DNA of 64,000 nucleotides, taken from positions 33,864 through 97,863 of the forward strand of contig CADCTD010000178.1 of NCBI GenBank assembly GCA_902805545.1, in the 5' to 3' direction. The stretch comes from an uncultured Craurococcus sp. Lineage in GTDB: Bacteria; Pseudomonadota; Alphaproteobacteria; Acetobacterales; Acetobacteraceae. The position numbers and the translations under genes are program-made. Below the pieces are notes generated by a model that was given only the letters and a program-made list of their open reading frames with translations, had not been told where the DNA came from and did no database searches. Positions 25,594-34,531 of the stretch are shown piece after piece; position 1 is the stretch's first letter, and each line of letters starts with the position of its first letter.

Positions 25594-25836
25594 GGTCTCG
25601 AGGGCCGGGGTGGTGGCCGGGCATGCTCATCCGGGTCTCGCCGCAATGACACATCATGTGCCGACCGCGCCGCGGGGAAGGTTCGGGCGAGGGGCGCAGG
25701 CGGAGATGCGCTTGGAACCTTGTGATGATGTGGACACGGCAGGGCAAGGCTTCCCCGCAGCCGCGCCCGGCCCTTGCCGCCCGCGCTTTCCACCCGTCAT
25801 TCTCGCCTCGATGTACTCCCTCCCCTCCCCCTTCGC

Positions 25837-26586
25837 GTGACGCTCGTCGCCCTCGACGGCGTCGGCAAGCGCTTCGCCAGCGGGACGGAGGCGCTGCGGG
25901 ATGTCGACCTCAGGATCGAGCCAGGGGAGTTCCTCTCGCTGCTCGGTCCCTCGGGCTGCGGCAAGTCGACGCTGCTGCGGCTGATCGCGGGGCTTGCCGA
26001 GCCGAGCGCGGGGCGGATCGAGCGGGCGGCCTCGCGGCAGGTGGGCTTCGTCTTTCAGGAGGCAACGCTGCTGCCCTGGTCGGATGCGGTCACCAATGTG
26101 CGGCTGCCGCTGCGGCTCCTTGGCCTGCCGAGGGCGGAGCAGGAGGAGCGGGCGGCCGAGGCGCTGGCGCAGGTCGGGCTCGGCGGCTTCGAGCGGGCCT
26201 ATCCGCGGGAGCTGTCGGGGGGCATGCGGATGCGCGTCTCCATAGCCCGCGCCCTGGTGACGCGGCCGAGCCTGCTGCTGATGGACGAGCCCTTCGCGGC
26301 ACTCGACGAGCTGACGCGGCACAGGCTGAACGACGACCTGCTGGCGCTCTGGGCGGGGAGCGGGGTGACGGTGGTCTTCGTCACCCATTCGGTCTTCGAG
26401 AGCGTCTATCTTTCCTCGCGCATCCTGGTCATGGCGGCACGGCCGGGGCGCATCGCGGCGGAGGTCGTCGTCGAGGCGCCAAGGGGAGAGGGATCGCCCC
26501 GGCCGGAGGGGTTCCGCACCTCGGCGGAGTATGCGGCGCTATGCCGGCGGGCGACCGAGGCGCTGGAGGGGGCGATGCGGGCATGA
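25837..26586 (+). CDS. NitT/TauT-type ABC transporter ATPase
   Basis: A 249-residue import ATPase. Walker A GPSGCGKST, Q-loop VGFVFQEATLLPW, signature LSGGMRMRVSIARAL, Walker B LLLMDEPFAALD and switch His in FVTHSVFE are all intact. GTG 25837 is the only well-placed start and has no clear ribosome site; a nine-codon frame (ATG 25811) ends at it in a GTGA overlap. The gap 25594-25836 holds no gene, only a small CACAT-C-ATGTG palindrome at 25650-25660. Works with the neighbouring binding protein and permease. Confidence 0.9.
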   Translation: MTLVALDGVGKRFASGTEALRDVDLRIEPGEFLSLLGPSGCGKSTLLRLIAGLAEPSAGRIERAASRQVGFVFQEATLLPWSDAVTNVRLPLRLLGLPRAEQEERAAEALAQVGLGGFERAYPRELSGGMRMRVSIARALVTRPSLLLMDEPFAALDELTRHRLNDDLLALWAGSGVTVVFVTHSVFESVYLSSRILVMAARPGRIAAEVVVEAPRGEGSPRPEGFRTSAEYAALCRRATEALEGAMRA

Positions 26587-27365
26587 GGCGATGGGCGGAC
26601 TGGCTGGCGCCGAGCCTCGTCGGCCTGCTCGTGCTCGGGGGGTGGGAGGCGGCCGTCAGGCTGCTGGAGGTGCCGGCCTATGAGGTGCCGGGGCCGGTGG
26701 CCATCGCGCAGGCCTTGGTGGCGGACTGGCCGCTCTTCCGGTCCTCCATGCTGGTGACGCTGAAGATCGCGCTGCTCGCCCTGCTGCTGGCGGTGACGCT
26801 GGGCGGGCTGCTCGCCGTGGCCTTCGCGCAGTCGCGCTGGGTGGAGCGGGCCTTCTTTCCCTATGCCGTGGTGCTGCAGGTGACGCCGGTGGTCGCCATC
26901 GCGCCGCTGATCCTGATCTGGGTCGACGATGTCACCGTCAGCCTGCTGATCTGCGCCTGGATCGTCGCCTTCTTCCCCATCCTGTCGAACACGGTGCTCG
27001 GGCTGAACAGCGCGGACCGCAACCATGTGGAGCTGTTCCGGCTCTATGGCGCGACGCGGTGGCAGACGCTGCTGCTGCTGCGGCTTCCGGGGGCGCTGCC
27101 CTTCTTCCTCGCCGGCTTGCGGGTGGCGGGAGGGTTGGCGCTGATCGGGGCCGTGGTCGCGGAGTTCGTCGCGGGCGCCGGAGGGACGGGCTCTGGCCTC
27201 GCCTTCCGCATCCTCGAGGCGGGGTACCAGTTGAAGATCCCGCGCATGTTCGCCGCACTCGCGCTGATCTCGGCGCTCGGCATCGCCATCTTCGCGGCGC
27301 TGGGGCTGGTGCAGCACCTGCTGCTCAGGCGCTGGCATGAGAGCGCCATGCGGCCCGAGAGCTAG
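26583..27365 (+). CDS. NitT/TauT-type ABC transporter permease
   Basis: Inner-membrane permease of 260 residues with about six membrane segments. The ATPase-contact (EAA) loop reads VELFRLYGATRWQTLLLLRLPGALPFF, as in SsuC/TauC-type permeases. It overlaps the ATPase gene by ATGA. AIAPLILIWVDDVTVS is a typical mid-protein block. It completes a three-gene importer that starts at 24565. Confidence 0.9.
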   Translation: MRRWADWLAPSLVGLLVLGGWEAAVRLLEVPAYEVPGPVAIAQALVADWPLFRSSMLVTLKIALLALLLAVTLGGLLAVAFAQSRWVERAFFPYAVVLQVTPVVAIAPLILIWVDDVTVSLLICAWIVAFFPILSNTVLGLNSADRNHVELFRLYGATRWQTLLLLRLPGALPFFLAGLRVAGGLALIGAVVAEFVAGAGGTGSGLAFRILEAGYQLKIPRMFAALALISALGIAIFAALGLVQHLLLRRWHESAMRPES

Positions 27366-27446
27366 GGCGCGATCGCCGGCGGGTGGATCGCGCGGCAAGG
27401 CGGCAGCCAGGCCGTGAACCACGATCCGGCCATCGCGCATGCTGAT

Positions 27447-27908
27447 CTAGCCGGGCGGGCCGGGCGCGCGGGAGAGGGCGGCGTTCTGGTAGCGCGGGTC
27501 CTCGGTGACCTCGGAGCCGAGCCAGGCGGGGCGAGCGAAGGGCTCGTCAGGCGAGGCCAGCTCGATCTCGGCGAGGACGAGGCCGGCGAGGTGGCCGGCG
27601 AACTCGTCGATCTCCCAGGTCAGGCCGTCGAGCGCGAGGCGGTGGCGGGTCTTGTCGATGATGGGCGGCGGGCAGAGGGAGGCGAGCATCGCCTCGGCAT
27701 CCTCGGGCGGGATCGGGTATTCGTACTCGGCGCGGGCGAGCAGGCCCGGCCCCTTGATCGTCAGGAAGGCCAGCTCACCGGCCTGGCGGATGCGGACCAC
27801 CGGCGTGCCCGCATGCAGGTAGCCCTGGCGGAGGCGGATGCCGGGGCCAGCCCCGGCGCGCCAGATGCCGGAGGTGACGAGGAATTTGCGTTCGATCTCG
27901 GTGCCCAT
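27447..27908 (-). CDS. CYTH-domain protein (inorganic triphosphatase-like)
   Basis: A 153-residue CYTH tunnel-fold protein. It opens with the hallmark EIERKFLV and continues RLRQGYL, VRIRQAGELAFLTIKGPG and EYEYPIPPEDAEAML, giving the alternating charged residues that bind triphosphate and metal. WEIDEFAGHLAGLVLAEIEL supplies the conserved C-terminal acidic pairs. Bacterial members of this size usually hydrolyse inorganic tripolyphosphate. It lacks the CHAD domain seen in longer homologues. It follows the BON-LysM gene on the same strand. Confidence 0.88.
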   Translation of the reverse strand: MGTEIERKFLVTSGIWRAGAGPGIRLRQGYLHAGTPVVRIRQAGELAFLTIKGPGLLARAEYEYPIPPEDAEAMLASLCPPPIIDKTRHRLALDGLTWEIDEFAGHLAGLVLAEIELASPDEPFARPAWLGSEVTEDPRYQNAALSRAPGPPG

Positions 27909-27957
27909 GCCCAGGCTGTCTAGGGCATCGGCGGGGGAAGGCGAAGCATCCCGGCGC

Positions 27958-28485
27958 TCAGGCGGGCGGGATGCGGATCACCATGCCCGGGCCAGGCAGG
28001 CTGCCGCCGAGGATCTGGGCATTGGCCTCCATCAGCCGGGCCTCGTCGCCGCCCAGGTGGCGGGCGGCGAGCGTCGCCAGCGTCTCGCCCGGCTGCATGG
28101 TGTGGAACAGGCTGCGGCCGGGGCCGAAGCGGGTGCCGGCCTCGATCTCGGCGCGGTGGAGGGCGGTCTCGGCGGCTTCCGTGCTGGCGGCGCCGGCAGG
28201 GAGATGGGCGAAGGCGCCGAGGCCGTCGAGCAGGCCAGGGGTATGGGCGGGGACCAACCGGTTGTCGACGCGGGCGATGCCCTGGAGGTTGCCGGCGGCG
28301 AGCACGAGGAGCTCGGCGGCCTCGCCATCCGCGACCTGGCCCTCGAGGATCACGCTGTCGCCCTGGCGGGCGATGCGGATGCCCTGGTGCGGCAGGCCGA
28401 GGCGGCCGAGATGGGAGGCGATCGCCTCCGGCGCAGGGCCCGGGGCGGGCAGGCCGGCTTCGGTAGGAAAATGGTAGCTGGGCAT
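27958..28485 (-). CDS. BON-LysM protein (Kbp/YgaU-like)
   Basis: A 175-residue protein combining a BON domain (about residues 35-85, with DSVILEGQVADGEAAELLVLA and IARVDNRLVPA) and a C-terminal LysM domain (about 125-173, HTMQPGETLATLAARHLGG ending GMVIRIPPA). This is the layout of the E. coli potassium-binding protein Kbp (YgaU). No signal peptide is visible, as in Kbp. AAGGAG lies 7 bases before ATG 28485. Probable role: cytoplasmic K+ binding or stress response; peptidoglycan binding is possible but needs export. Confidence 0.78.
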   Translation of the reverse strand: MPSYHFPTEAGLPAPGPAPEAIASHLGRLGLPHQGIRIARQGDSVILEGQVADGEAAELLVLAAGNLQGIARVDNRLVPAHTPGLLDGLGAFAHLPAGAASTEAAETALHRAEIEAGTRFGPGRSLFHTMQPGETLATLAARHLGGDEARLMEANAQILGGSLPGPGMVIRIPPA

Positions 28486-28563
28486 CGGGCTCTCCTTCGG
28501 ACCGGCAACGTATGGAGGGAGGGCGGGTTGCGCCGGGGGCCGGGGCCCCTCACCTTCCGGCCC

Positions 28564-29436
28564 ATGGAAACGCCGCTTCTCGTCCAGCCCGATCCCGCCG
28601 ACCCGCGCCTCACCCGCCGCGTCGCGGGCGTCGACCAGACGGGGGCGCGGGTCGAGGCGAGCGTCACGGTGGAGCGGCCGCTGACGCTCTACCTGAACGG
28701 GCAGGAGATCGTCACCATGATGACGATCCTCGACCGGCCGGAGGAGCTGGCGCTCGGCTACCTGCTGAACCAGGGGATGCTGCGGCGGGACGATGCGGTG
28801 CAGGGCGTCGAGTATGACGATGATCTCGGCGTCGTCGTGGTGCGCACGGAACGGCGGACCGACTACGAGGAGAAGCTGAAGAAGAAGACGCTGACCAGCG
28901 GCTGCGCGCAGGGCACCGCCTTCGGCGACCTGCTCGAGGATTTCGCGGGGCGCCGATTGCCGCCTGCGGAGCTGCGGACGAGCTGGCTCTACCGGCTGCT
29001 GCACCGGATCAACACGCTGCCGACGCTCTACCTGGAAGCAGGCGCGATCCATGGCTGCGCACTCTGCGAGCGGGACCGGCCGCTGGTCTACATGGAGGAT
29101 GTCGGCCGGCACAACGCGGTCGACAAGATCGCGGGCTGGATGTTCCGTGCGGGCTGCGAGCCGGGCGACAAGATCTTCTACACGACGGGACGCCTGACCT
29201 CGGAGATGGTGATCAAGACGGTGCGCATGGGCATCCCCATCCTCGTCTCGCGCAGCGGCTTCACCGCCTGGGGGGTGGAGCTGGCGCGGGAGGCGGGCGT
29301 GATGCTCATCGGGCGGTGCAAGGGGAAGCGCTTCACCGCGCTCGCGGGAGAGGAGCGGATCGTCTTCGATGCCGACCTCGCCTATGTCGAGGAGGAAAGC
29401 GCGAAGCACTGGCGGAAGAACGGCCGCGATGGATAG
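28564..29436 (+). CDS. fdhD: Formate dehydrogenase accessory sulfurtransferase FdhD (variant cysteine pattern)
   Basis: Transfers sulfur to the molybdenum cofactor of formate dehydrogenases. The 290-residue protein has [29 protein letters not shown] and [16 protein letters not shown], all strong FdhD blocks. The usual CxxC loop reads [11 protein letters not shown], so only Cys114 remains. A new CxxC appears instead at Cys165-Cys168 in [11 protein letters not shown]. The gene overlaps mobA by eight bases, fitting molybdenum-cofactor maturation. No formate dehydrogenase subunits are in the window. The start has no strong ribosome site. Confidence 0.88.
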   Translation: METPLLVQPDPADPRLTRRVAGVDQTGARVEASVTVERPLTLYLNGQEIVTMMTILDRPEELALGYLLNQGMLRRDDAVQGVEYDDDLGVVVVRTERRTDYEEKLKKKTLTSGCAQGTAFGDLLEDFAGRRLPPAELRTSWLYRLLHRINTLPTLYLEAGAIHGCALCERDRPLVYMEDVGRHNAVDKIAGWMFRAGCEPGDKIFYTTGRLTSEMVIKTVRMGIPILVSRSGFTAWGVELAREAGVMLIGRCKGKRFTALAGEERIVFDADLAYVEEESAKHWRKNGRDG

Positions 29437-30082
29437 CACGCTCGCGGTGGTGCTGGCGGGCGGGCTGGCGCGGCGGATGGGAGGCGGCGACAAGCCGTTG
29501 CGGCTGCTCGGCGGGCGGCCCCTGCTCGACCATGTGCTGGCGCGGGTCGGGCCGCAGGTGGCGCGGGTCGTCATCAATGCGAATGGCGATCCGGGGCGCT
29601 TCGCGGCCTACGGGCTGCCGGTCGTCGCCGACCCGCTGCCGGATCATCCGGGGCCGCTGGCCGGGGTGCTGGCCGGGCTCGACTGGGCGGCGCAGGCCGG
29701 CGTGACGGATGTGCTCTCGGTGCCTGGGGATTGCCCCTTCCTGCCGGGCGACCTGCTGGCGCGGCTGGACGCAGCCCGGCGGGCGGCAGGGATGCCGATG
29801 GCCTGCGCGGCCTCGGGCGGCTGGACCCATCCGCCCGTCGCGCTCTGGCCGGTTTCGCTCCGGGGCGAGCTGCGGGCGGCGCTGCTGGCCGGCGAGAAGA
29901 AGATCGATCGATGGACGGCGCGCTTCGGCTGCGCGGGCGCGGAGTGGCCGGTGGCGCCGGTCGACCCCTTCTTCAATGCGAATGCGCCGGAGGACCTGGC
30001 GGAGGCGGAGCGGCTCTTGTCTTCCGGCGCCGGCGGACCCATAGGAACCGGGAACGGAACCATCCTGGGAGATCCGCCGTGA
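29429..30082 (+). CDS. mobA: Molybdenum cofactor guanylyltransferase MobA
   Basis: Attaches GMP to molybdopterin to make the MGD cofactor. The 217-residue protein begins [20 protein letters not shown], the nucleotidyltransferase loop, followed by [14 protein letters not shown] and [17 protein letters not shown] with the metal-binding Asp. [14 protein letters not shown] is the usual C-terminal block. It overlaps fdhD, whose product delivers sulfur to the same cofactor. The end overlaps a small membrane-protein gene (GTGA). Confidence 0.93.
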   Translation: MDSTLAVVLAGGLARRMGGGDKPLRLLGGRPLLDHVLARVGPQVARVVINANGDPGRFAAYGLPVVADPLPDHPGPLAGVLAGLDWAAQAGVTDVLSVPGDCPFLPGDLLARLDAARRAAGMPMACAASGGWTHPPVALWPVSLRGELRAALLAGEKKIDRWTARFGCAGAEWPVAPVDPFFNANAPEDLAEAERLLSSGAGGPIGTGNGTILGDPP

Positions 30083-30204
30083 AAGCCTTTCTCGCCGGCC
30101 TCGTCGCCGCCGTCGCCATCGCCATCGCCGCCGCCGTCGTGCTCGATACCGAGGTCCAGCGCAGCGCGGCTGACCACTTCCAGACCGAGAGCGTGCGGCT
30201 CTAG
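30079..30204 (+). CDS. Small single-pass membrane protein coupled to mobA
   Basis: A 41-residue frame starting with GTG, which overlaps the mobA stop. It has an N-terminal membrane helix ([20 protein letters not shown]) and a short polar tail ([19 protein letters not shown]). GGGAG lies about 8 bases before the start. The coupling and clean hydrophobic-then-polar layout suggest a real gene. The function is unknown, and there is no evidence that it acts with MobA. Confidence 0.6.
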   Translation: MKAFLAGLVAAVAIAIAAAVVLDTEVQRSAADHFQTESVRL

Positions 30205-30257
30205 CCTTCCCCTCGCCGGGCGCCGCAGGGTGCGGGCTCCGGCATGGGAGGACGACA

Positions 30258-30686
30258 ATGAGCGACACTTATCGTGGGGCCTGCTTCTGCGGCGCCGTCG
30301 AGCTGCGGGTGAGCGGGGCGCCGCAGGCCATGGGCTATTGCCACTGCCAGTCCTGCCGGTCCTGGTCGGGCGGGCCGGTGAATGCCTTCAGCATCTGGGC
30401 GCCGGAGGCGGTCGAGGTGGTGAAGGGGGCGGAGCATGTCGCGACCTTCGCCAAGACGGAGATGAGCCACCGGCAGTATTGCCGGCTCTGCGGCGGCCAC
30501 CTGATGGCGCAGCACCCGCCGCTCGGCGCAATCGACGTCTTCGCCGCCACCCTGCCGGAGCTGCCCTTCGCGCCGCAGCTGCACGTGAACTACGGCGAGA
30601 CGGTGCTGCCGATGCGGGACGGCCTGCCGAAGCTCCGCGACTTCCCGAAGGAGTTCGGCGGCTCCGGGGAGATGATGGCCGAATAG
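30258..30686 (+). CDS. GFA-family protein (glutathione-dependent formaldehyde-activating-like)
   Basis: A 142-residue protein with the zinc-binding cysteine set of the GFA/CENP-V family: GACFCGAVEL near the N-terminus, YCHCQSCRSWSG at about 27-38 and YCRLCGGHL at about 74-82. GFA domains bind glutathione or related thiol adducts; true formaldehyde activation is shown for few members. GGGAGG lies upstream. No formaldehyde dehydrogenase is adjacent, so the substrate is open. Confidence 0.85.
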   Translation: MSDTYRGACFCGAVELRVSGAPQAMGYCHCQSCRSWSGGPVNAFSIWAPEAVEVVKGAEHVATFAKTEMSHRQYCRLCGGHLMAQHPPLGAIDVFAATLPELPFAPQLHVNYGETVLPMRDGLPKLRDFPKEFGGSGEMMAE

Positions 30687-30779
30687 CCGGGGCGGCCTGA
30701 CCGGCCGGCGGCGCTGCCCGGGCGGCTGGTCAAGCTCGGCCTGCGGCTGGTGCCGGACGGGGAGTGACGCACCTGGCCC

Positions 30780-32258
30780 TCACCGGACCAGCGCCTGCGC
30801 CGCCTCGCGGGTCCTGCCGACGGCGGCGCCCGCCTCCCGCACCGCGGCGGTGATGTCCGCCATGCTGCCGGAGACGGTGGCGACGGTGCCGGTCGCGTTG
30901 CGCATCGTCTCGGCCATGCTGCGGGTGACGGCATTCTGCTCCTCGACCGCGGCGGCGGTGAGGGTGACGCTCTCGAGCACCGTGCCGACCGCGCCGCGGA
31001 TCGCCTCCAGCGCGCCGGCGACATCGGTTGAGGTGGCCTGGATGCCGTCGATCTCGGTGGAGATCTGCTCGGTTGCGCGGGCGGCCTGGACGGCGAGGTT
31101 CTTCACCTCGCTTGCCACCACGGCGAAGCCCTTGCCGGCCTCGCCGGCGCGGGCGGCCTCGATCGTCGCGTTGAGGGCGAGGAGGTTGATCTGGCTGGCG
31201 ATGGTGCGGATCAGCCCGACGATGCCGCCCATGGCCTGGGCGGCCTGGGTCAGCCTGTCGGTGGTGCGCGCGAGGGTGGAGGTCTGCTCCGAGGCCTGCT
31301 CGGTGGCTTGGCGGGAGCGGGCCATGCTTTCGGCGATCTCGGCGATGGAGGCGGCGAGTTGCTCGATGCCGCCGGCCGCGGCCTGCACATCGGCCGCAGT
31401 GCCCTCCGCGGCGGTGGCGGCGGCCCCGGCGCTGGCGTCGGTGCGGCCGATGGCGCCGTCGATCTCGTTGAAGTTGCGGTCGATCAGCCGCTTCAGATCG
31501 GCCGTGAGCTGCCGCTGGGCGGTGATGTCGTTGGCGATCTTCACCACCTTCGCCACCTTGCCGTGGCGGTCGAGGATCGGGTTGTAGGCGCCCTCGATCC
31601 AGATTTCGCGCCCGTCCCTGGTGAGGCGCCGGAATTGCGCGGCCTGGTGCTCGCCCTGGTTGAGCTTCTCCCAGAAATGCCTGTAGTCGGCGCTGTCGCG
31701 CTCCGCAGGCGGCAGGAAGATGCGATGGTGGCGGCCGCGCAGCTCCTCCAGCGTGTATCCCATGGTGCGGAGGAAGCTCGGGTTGGCGTCGAGGATGGTG
31801 CCGTCCGGCGCGAACTGGATCATGGCGTTGCAGCGGCTGATCGCCTGCAGCTGCGCGGCGTAGTCGAGGTTGAGCAGGCGCTCCCGCGCATCGGCCCATT
31901 CGACGACGAAGCCGATGCGCGCCTCGCCCTCGAAGAGCGGCGTCACCAGCAGGTCGAGCATGCGGGCGCCGACGCGGATGGTGGCGGCATGCGGCACCCG
32001 CAGCGTGTCCAGCATCTCGCGCTGGTGGCTTGCATTGCGGTGGAAGAGGTCGATGCTGCTGCCGACCAGCGCATCGGCGCTGAAGCCGGGCAGCTCCTTG
32101 CCGAGATCCGCCTCCGCCTCGCGCATCAGCGTCATGACGGCCGGGTTCATGTAGACGATCGTCAGGTCCTGGTCGGCGAGCATGACGTTGGCGCGGAGGG
32201 CGTCGAGCGCTGCGACCCGGGCGGCGAGGCCCGGATGGCGGCGGAAGGGGTTGCGCAT
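30780..32258 (-). CDS. Soluble PAS-PAS methyl-accepting chemotaxis protein
   Basis: A 492-residue chemoreceptor without membrane segments. Two PAS domains are visible (about residues 15-125, [19 protein letters not shown]; and about 140-255, [19 protein letters not shown] with [19 protein letters not shown]). A signalling domain follows with the hairpin tip [25 protein letters not shown] precedes ATG 32258. Such cytosolic receptors sense redox, light or ligands through PAS cofactors. No che genes are near, so it must join arrays encoded elsewhere. C-terminal methyl-transferase docking pentapeptide not seen. Confidence 0.88.
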   Translation of the reverse strand: MRNPFRRHPGLAARVAALDALRANVMLADQDLTIVYMNPAVMTLMREAEADLGKELPGFSADALVGSSIDLFHRNASHQREMLDTLRVPHAATIRVGARMLDLLVTPLFEGEARIGFVVEWADARERLLNLDYAAQLQAISRCNAMIQFAPDGTILDANPSFLRTMGYTLEELRGRHHRIFLPPAERDSADYRHFWEKLNQGEHQAAQFRRLTRDGREIWIEGAYNPILDRHGKVAKVVKIANDITAQRQLTADLKRLIDRNFNEIDGAIGRTDASAGAAATAAEGTAADVQAAAGGIEQLAASIAEIAESMARSRQATEQASEQTSTLARTTDRLTQAAQAMGGIVGLIRTIASQINLLALNATIEAARAGEAGKGFAVVASEVKNLAVQAARATEQISTEIDGIQATSTDVAGALEAIRGAVGTVLESVTLTAAAVEEQNAVTRSMAETMRNATGTVATVSGSMADITAAVREAGAAVGRTREAAQALVR

Positions 32259-32369
32259 GGACTTGTTCCTCGGCTGCGGGGGTGGATTGTCCGCGACTTT
32301 CGTTAGGGAAGCGTTTCCGCGCTCGTTGCGCTGGCGCGCGCGCTTCGCTTCCGGCATGGTCGCGGCGCC

Positions 32370-33155
32370 ATGGACGGACTGCCGGGGATTCGGGACTGGG
32401 AGGAGTTGCTCGCCGTGCGCGAGGGGGCGCCGGTGGCGCCGCCTGGCCCGCTCGGGGCGCTGTTCGGGCCCCTGCTGGCGCCGCCGCGGGCGGCGGACGG
32501 CTGCGTCGTTGTCGGGCGGCTGGCGCAGACGCTGGACGGGCGGATCGCCACCGCCTCCGGCTCCTCGCAATGGATCGGCGGCGAGGGCGACATCCTCCAC
32601 ACGCACCGGCTGCGGGCGCTCTGCGACGCGGTGGTGGTGGGTGCGGGCACGGTCCGCCATGACGACCCGCGGCTGACGACGCGGGCATGCGTCGGGCCGG
32701 ACCCGGTGCGGGTGGTGCTGGACACGGACCGGCGGCTCTCGGACGGGTACCGGATTTTCCGCGAGGGGCCGCCGACGCTGCTGCTGGCGGCCGAGGACGT
32801 GCCGGGAGGCGACAGGCTGGGACTCGCCGAGGTGGTGCGGCTGCCGCGCGATCCGGCGCATGGCGGGCTCCGCGTGCCGGCGATCCTCGCGGCGCTGGGG
32901 GCGCGGGGGCTCCGGCGGATCTTCGTCGAGGGCGGCGGGGTGACCGTCAGCCGGTTCCTCGCCGCGGGCTGCCTCGACCGGCTGCATGTGACGGTGGCGC
33001 CGGTGCTGCTCGGCTCGGGCATTCCGGCCTTCACCCTGCCGGAGGCGGCGCGCATCGCGGATGGGCTGCGCTTCGCCTGGACGGTGCATGCCTTGCCGCC
33101 GGACGTGCTGTTCGATATCGCCCTCGACCGGGTGCGGCCGGGGGTGTGTCGGTGA
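32370..33155 (+). CDS. RibD C-terminal (dihydrofolate reductase-like) reductase
   Basis: A 261-residue NADPH-type reductase of the RibD_C/DHFR fold, without the deaminase domain of RibD. The blocks [33 protein letters not shown] and [18 protein letters not shown] match the ribosylaminopyrimidine reductases. Late motifs are [14 protein letters not shown] and [13 protein letters not shown]. It starts a run of five overlapping or near-abutting genes with a PTPS homologue, so a pterin or pyrimidine-like substrate is plausible. No ribosome site is obvious. Its stop overlaps the next start (GTGA). Confidence 0.82.
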   Translation: MDGLPGIRDWEELLAVREGAPVAPPGPLGALFGPLLAPPRAADGCVVVGRLAQTLDGRIATASGSSQWIGGEGDILHTHRLRALCDAVVVGAGTVRHDDPRLTTRACVGPDPVRVVLDTDRRLSDGYRIFREGPPTLLLAAEDVPGGDRLGLAEVVRLPRDPAHGGLRVPAILAALGARGLRRIFVEGGGVTVSRFLAAGCLDRLHVTVAPVLLGSGIPAFTLPEAARIADGLRFAWTVHALPPDVLFDIALDRVRPGVCR

Positions 33156-34123
33156 AGGCCAGGGCGTTGTGGTGCATGGCGCCGGGGGTGGCGGCGCTGC
33201 GGGAGGAGGAGCTGGCGGCGCCGGGGCCGGGCGAGGCGCTGGTCCGGGCGCGGGCGAGCGGCATCTCGCGCGGGACGGAGCGGTTGGTGCTCGGCGGGCG
33301 GGTGCCGCGGAGCCAGCGGGAGGCGATGCGCGCGCCGCTGATGGCGGGCGAGTTCCCCTTCCCCGTCAAATATGGCTATGCGGCGGTGGGCGTGGTGGAG
33401 GCGGGGCCGGCGGGGCTGGTCGGCCAGCGGGTCTTCTGCCTGCATCCGCACCAGGAGCGCTTCGTCGTGCCGGCCGCGGTGTGCATCCCCGTGCCGGATG
33501 GCGTGCCGGACCTGCGCGCCGTGCTGGCGGCGAATATGGAGACGGCGCTCAACATCCTCTGGGATGCGCGGCCGGTGCTCGGCGAGCGGGCGCTCGTCAT
33601 CGGCGCGGGTGTGGTCGGGCTGCTGGTGGCGGCGCTGCTCGGGCGCATGCCCGGGGCGGCGGCGGTGCTCTGCGACACCGACCCGGCGCGGGCGGGGCTG
33701 GCGGCGGCGCTCGGCGTCGGCTTCGCGGCGCCGGAGGCGGCGGGCGACGGGTGGGAGCTGGTCATCCATGCGAGCGGGAACCCGGCGGGGTTGCTGCTCG
33801 GGCTGGAGCGGGCCGGGTTCGAGGGGCGGATCGTGGAGGCAAGCTGGTATGGCGACCGGCCCGTGAGCCTGCCGCTCGGCGAGGCCTTCCACGCCCGGCG
33901 GCTGCAGGTCATTTCGAGCCAGGTGGGGCAGGTGGCGCCGGCGATGCGCGGGCGCCGCACCCATGCGGAGCGGCTGGCGCTTGCCCTTGCCTTGCTGGAG
34001 GATGCGCGGCTCGACGCCCTGCTGGCGCCGCCGGTGCGCTTCGACGAATTGCCGGACGCCCTGCCCGGGCTGCTGGAGGGGGAGGCCATCTGGCCCTGCC
34101 CGACGATCCTCTATGGTGAGTGA
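33152..34123 (+). CDS. Zinc-site-less MDR-family dehydrogenase
   Basis: A 323-residue medium-chain dehydrogenase-like protein. It has the MDR N-terminal domain ([21 protein letters not shown]), but the usual catalytic-zinc cysteine (GxCxxD) is replaced by GISRGTE, and no structural Cys4 lobe is seen. The Rossmann part is [18 protein letters not shown]. This suggests an NAD(P)-dependent reductase without catalytic zinc, comparable in layout to BchC-like proteins. It is translationally coupled to the RibD-like gene (GTGA) and sits 6 bases before the PTPS homologue. Confidence 0.8.
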   Translation: MKARALWCMAPGVAALREEELAAPGPGEALVRARASGISRGTERLVLGGRVPRSQREAMRAPLMAGEFPFPVKYGYAAVGVVEAGPAGLVGQRVFCLHPHQERFVVPAAVCIPVPDGVPDLRAVLAANMETALNILWDARPVLGERALVIGAGVVGLLVAALLGRMPGAAAVLCDTDPARAGLAAALGVGFAAPEAAGDGWELVIHASGNPAGLLLGLERAGFEGRIVEASWYGDRPVSLPLGEAFHARRLQVISSQVGQVAPAMRGRRTHAERLALALALLEDARLDALLAPPVRFDELPDALPGLLEGEAIWPCPTILYGE

Positions 34124-34129
34124 CCCGAC

Positions 34130-34531
34130 ATGTTCAGCCTGACCGTCTGCGACCACATCATGGTGGCGCACAGCTTCCGCGGGGCGGAATTCGGCCCGGC
34201 GCAGCGGCTGCACGGCGCGACCTTCGCGGTGGAGGCGGAGTTCCGCGCCGAACGGCTCGATGCGCTGCACCTGCTGGTCGATATCGGGCTGGCGAAGGTG
34301 GAGCTGCGCCGCGCGCTGGACGGGCTCGACTACCGGAACCTGGATGCGGAGCCGGTCTTCGCCGGGCTGAACACGACGACGGAGTATCTCTGCCAGCATA
34401 TCCACGGGCTGCTGGTGGCGGCGCTGAAGGCGGGAAAGCTCGGGCCGCAGGCGGCGAATGTGACGGGGCTCAAGGTGCTGCTGCGCGAGAGCCCGAATGC
34501 CTGGGCGGCCTATGAGGGGCCGGTGGCGTGA
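34130..34531 (+). CDS. 6-pyruvoyl-tetrahydropterin synthase/QueD homologue with altered active site
   Basis: A 133-residue T-fold protein. Alignment by eye to E. coli QueD keeps zinc ligands His14 and His28 and the pterin-anchoring Glu120 (LLRESPNAWAAY). Three key residues are changed. The catalytic Cys of CGRLHGH becomes Ala24 (AQRLHGA), the third zinc His becomes Ala30, and the catalytic His of LDHxxLN becomes Tyr68 (LDYRNLD). Normal QueD chemistry therefore looks impossible, but pterin binding could survive. The flanking genes (reductase, dehydrogenase, glycosyltransferase, methyltransferase) suggest a tailoring role on a pterin-like compound. Confidence 0.8.
   Translation: MFSLTVCDHIMVAHSFRGAEFGPAQRLHGATFAVEAEFRAERLDALHLLVDIGLAKVELRRALDGLDYRNLDAEPVFAGLNTTTEYLCQHIHGLLVAALKAGKLGPQAANVTGLKVLLRESPNAWAAYEGPVA

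Noticed and set aside
28500..28563. Extending FdhD upstream to 27838
   Set aside because: The upstream codons are the antisense shadow of the BON-LysM gene. [10 protein letters not shown] at 28564 gives the normal FdhD length.
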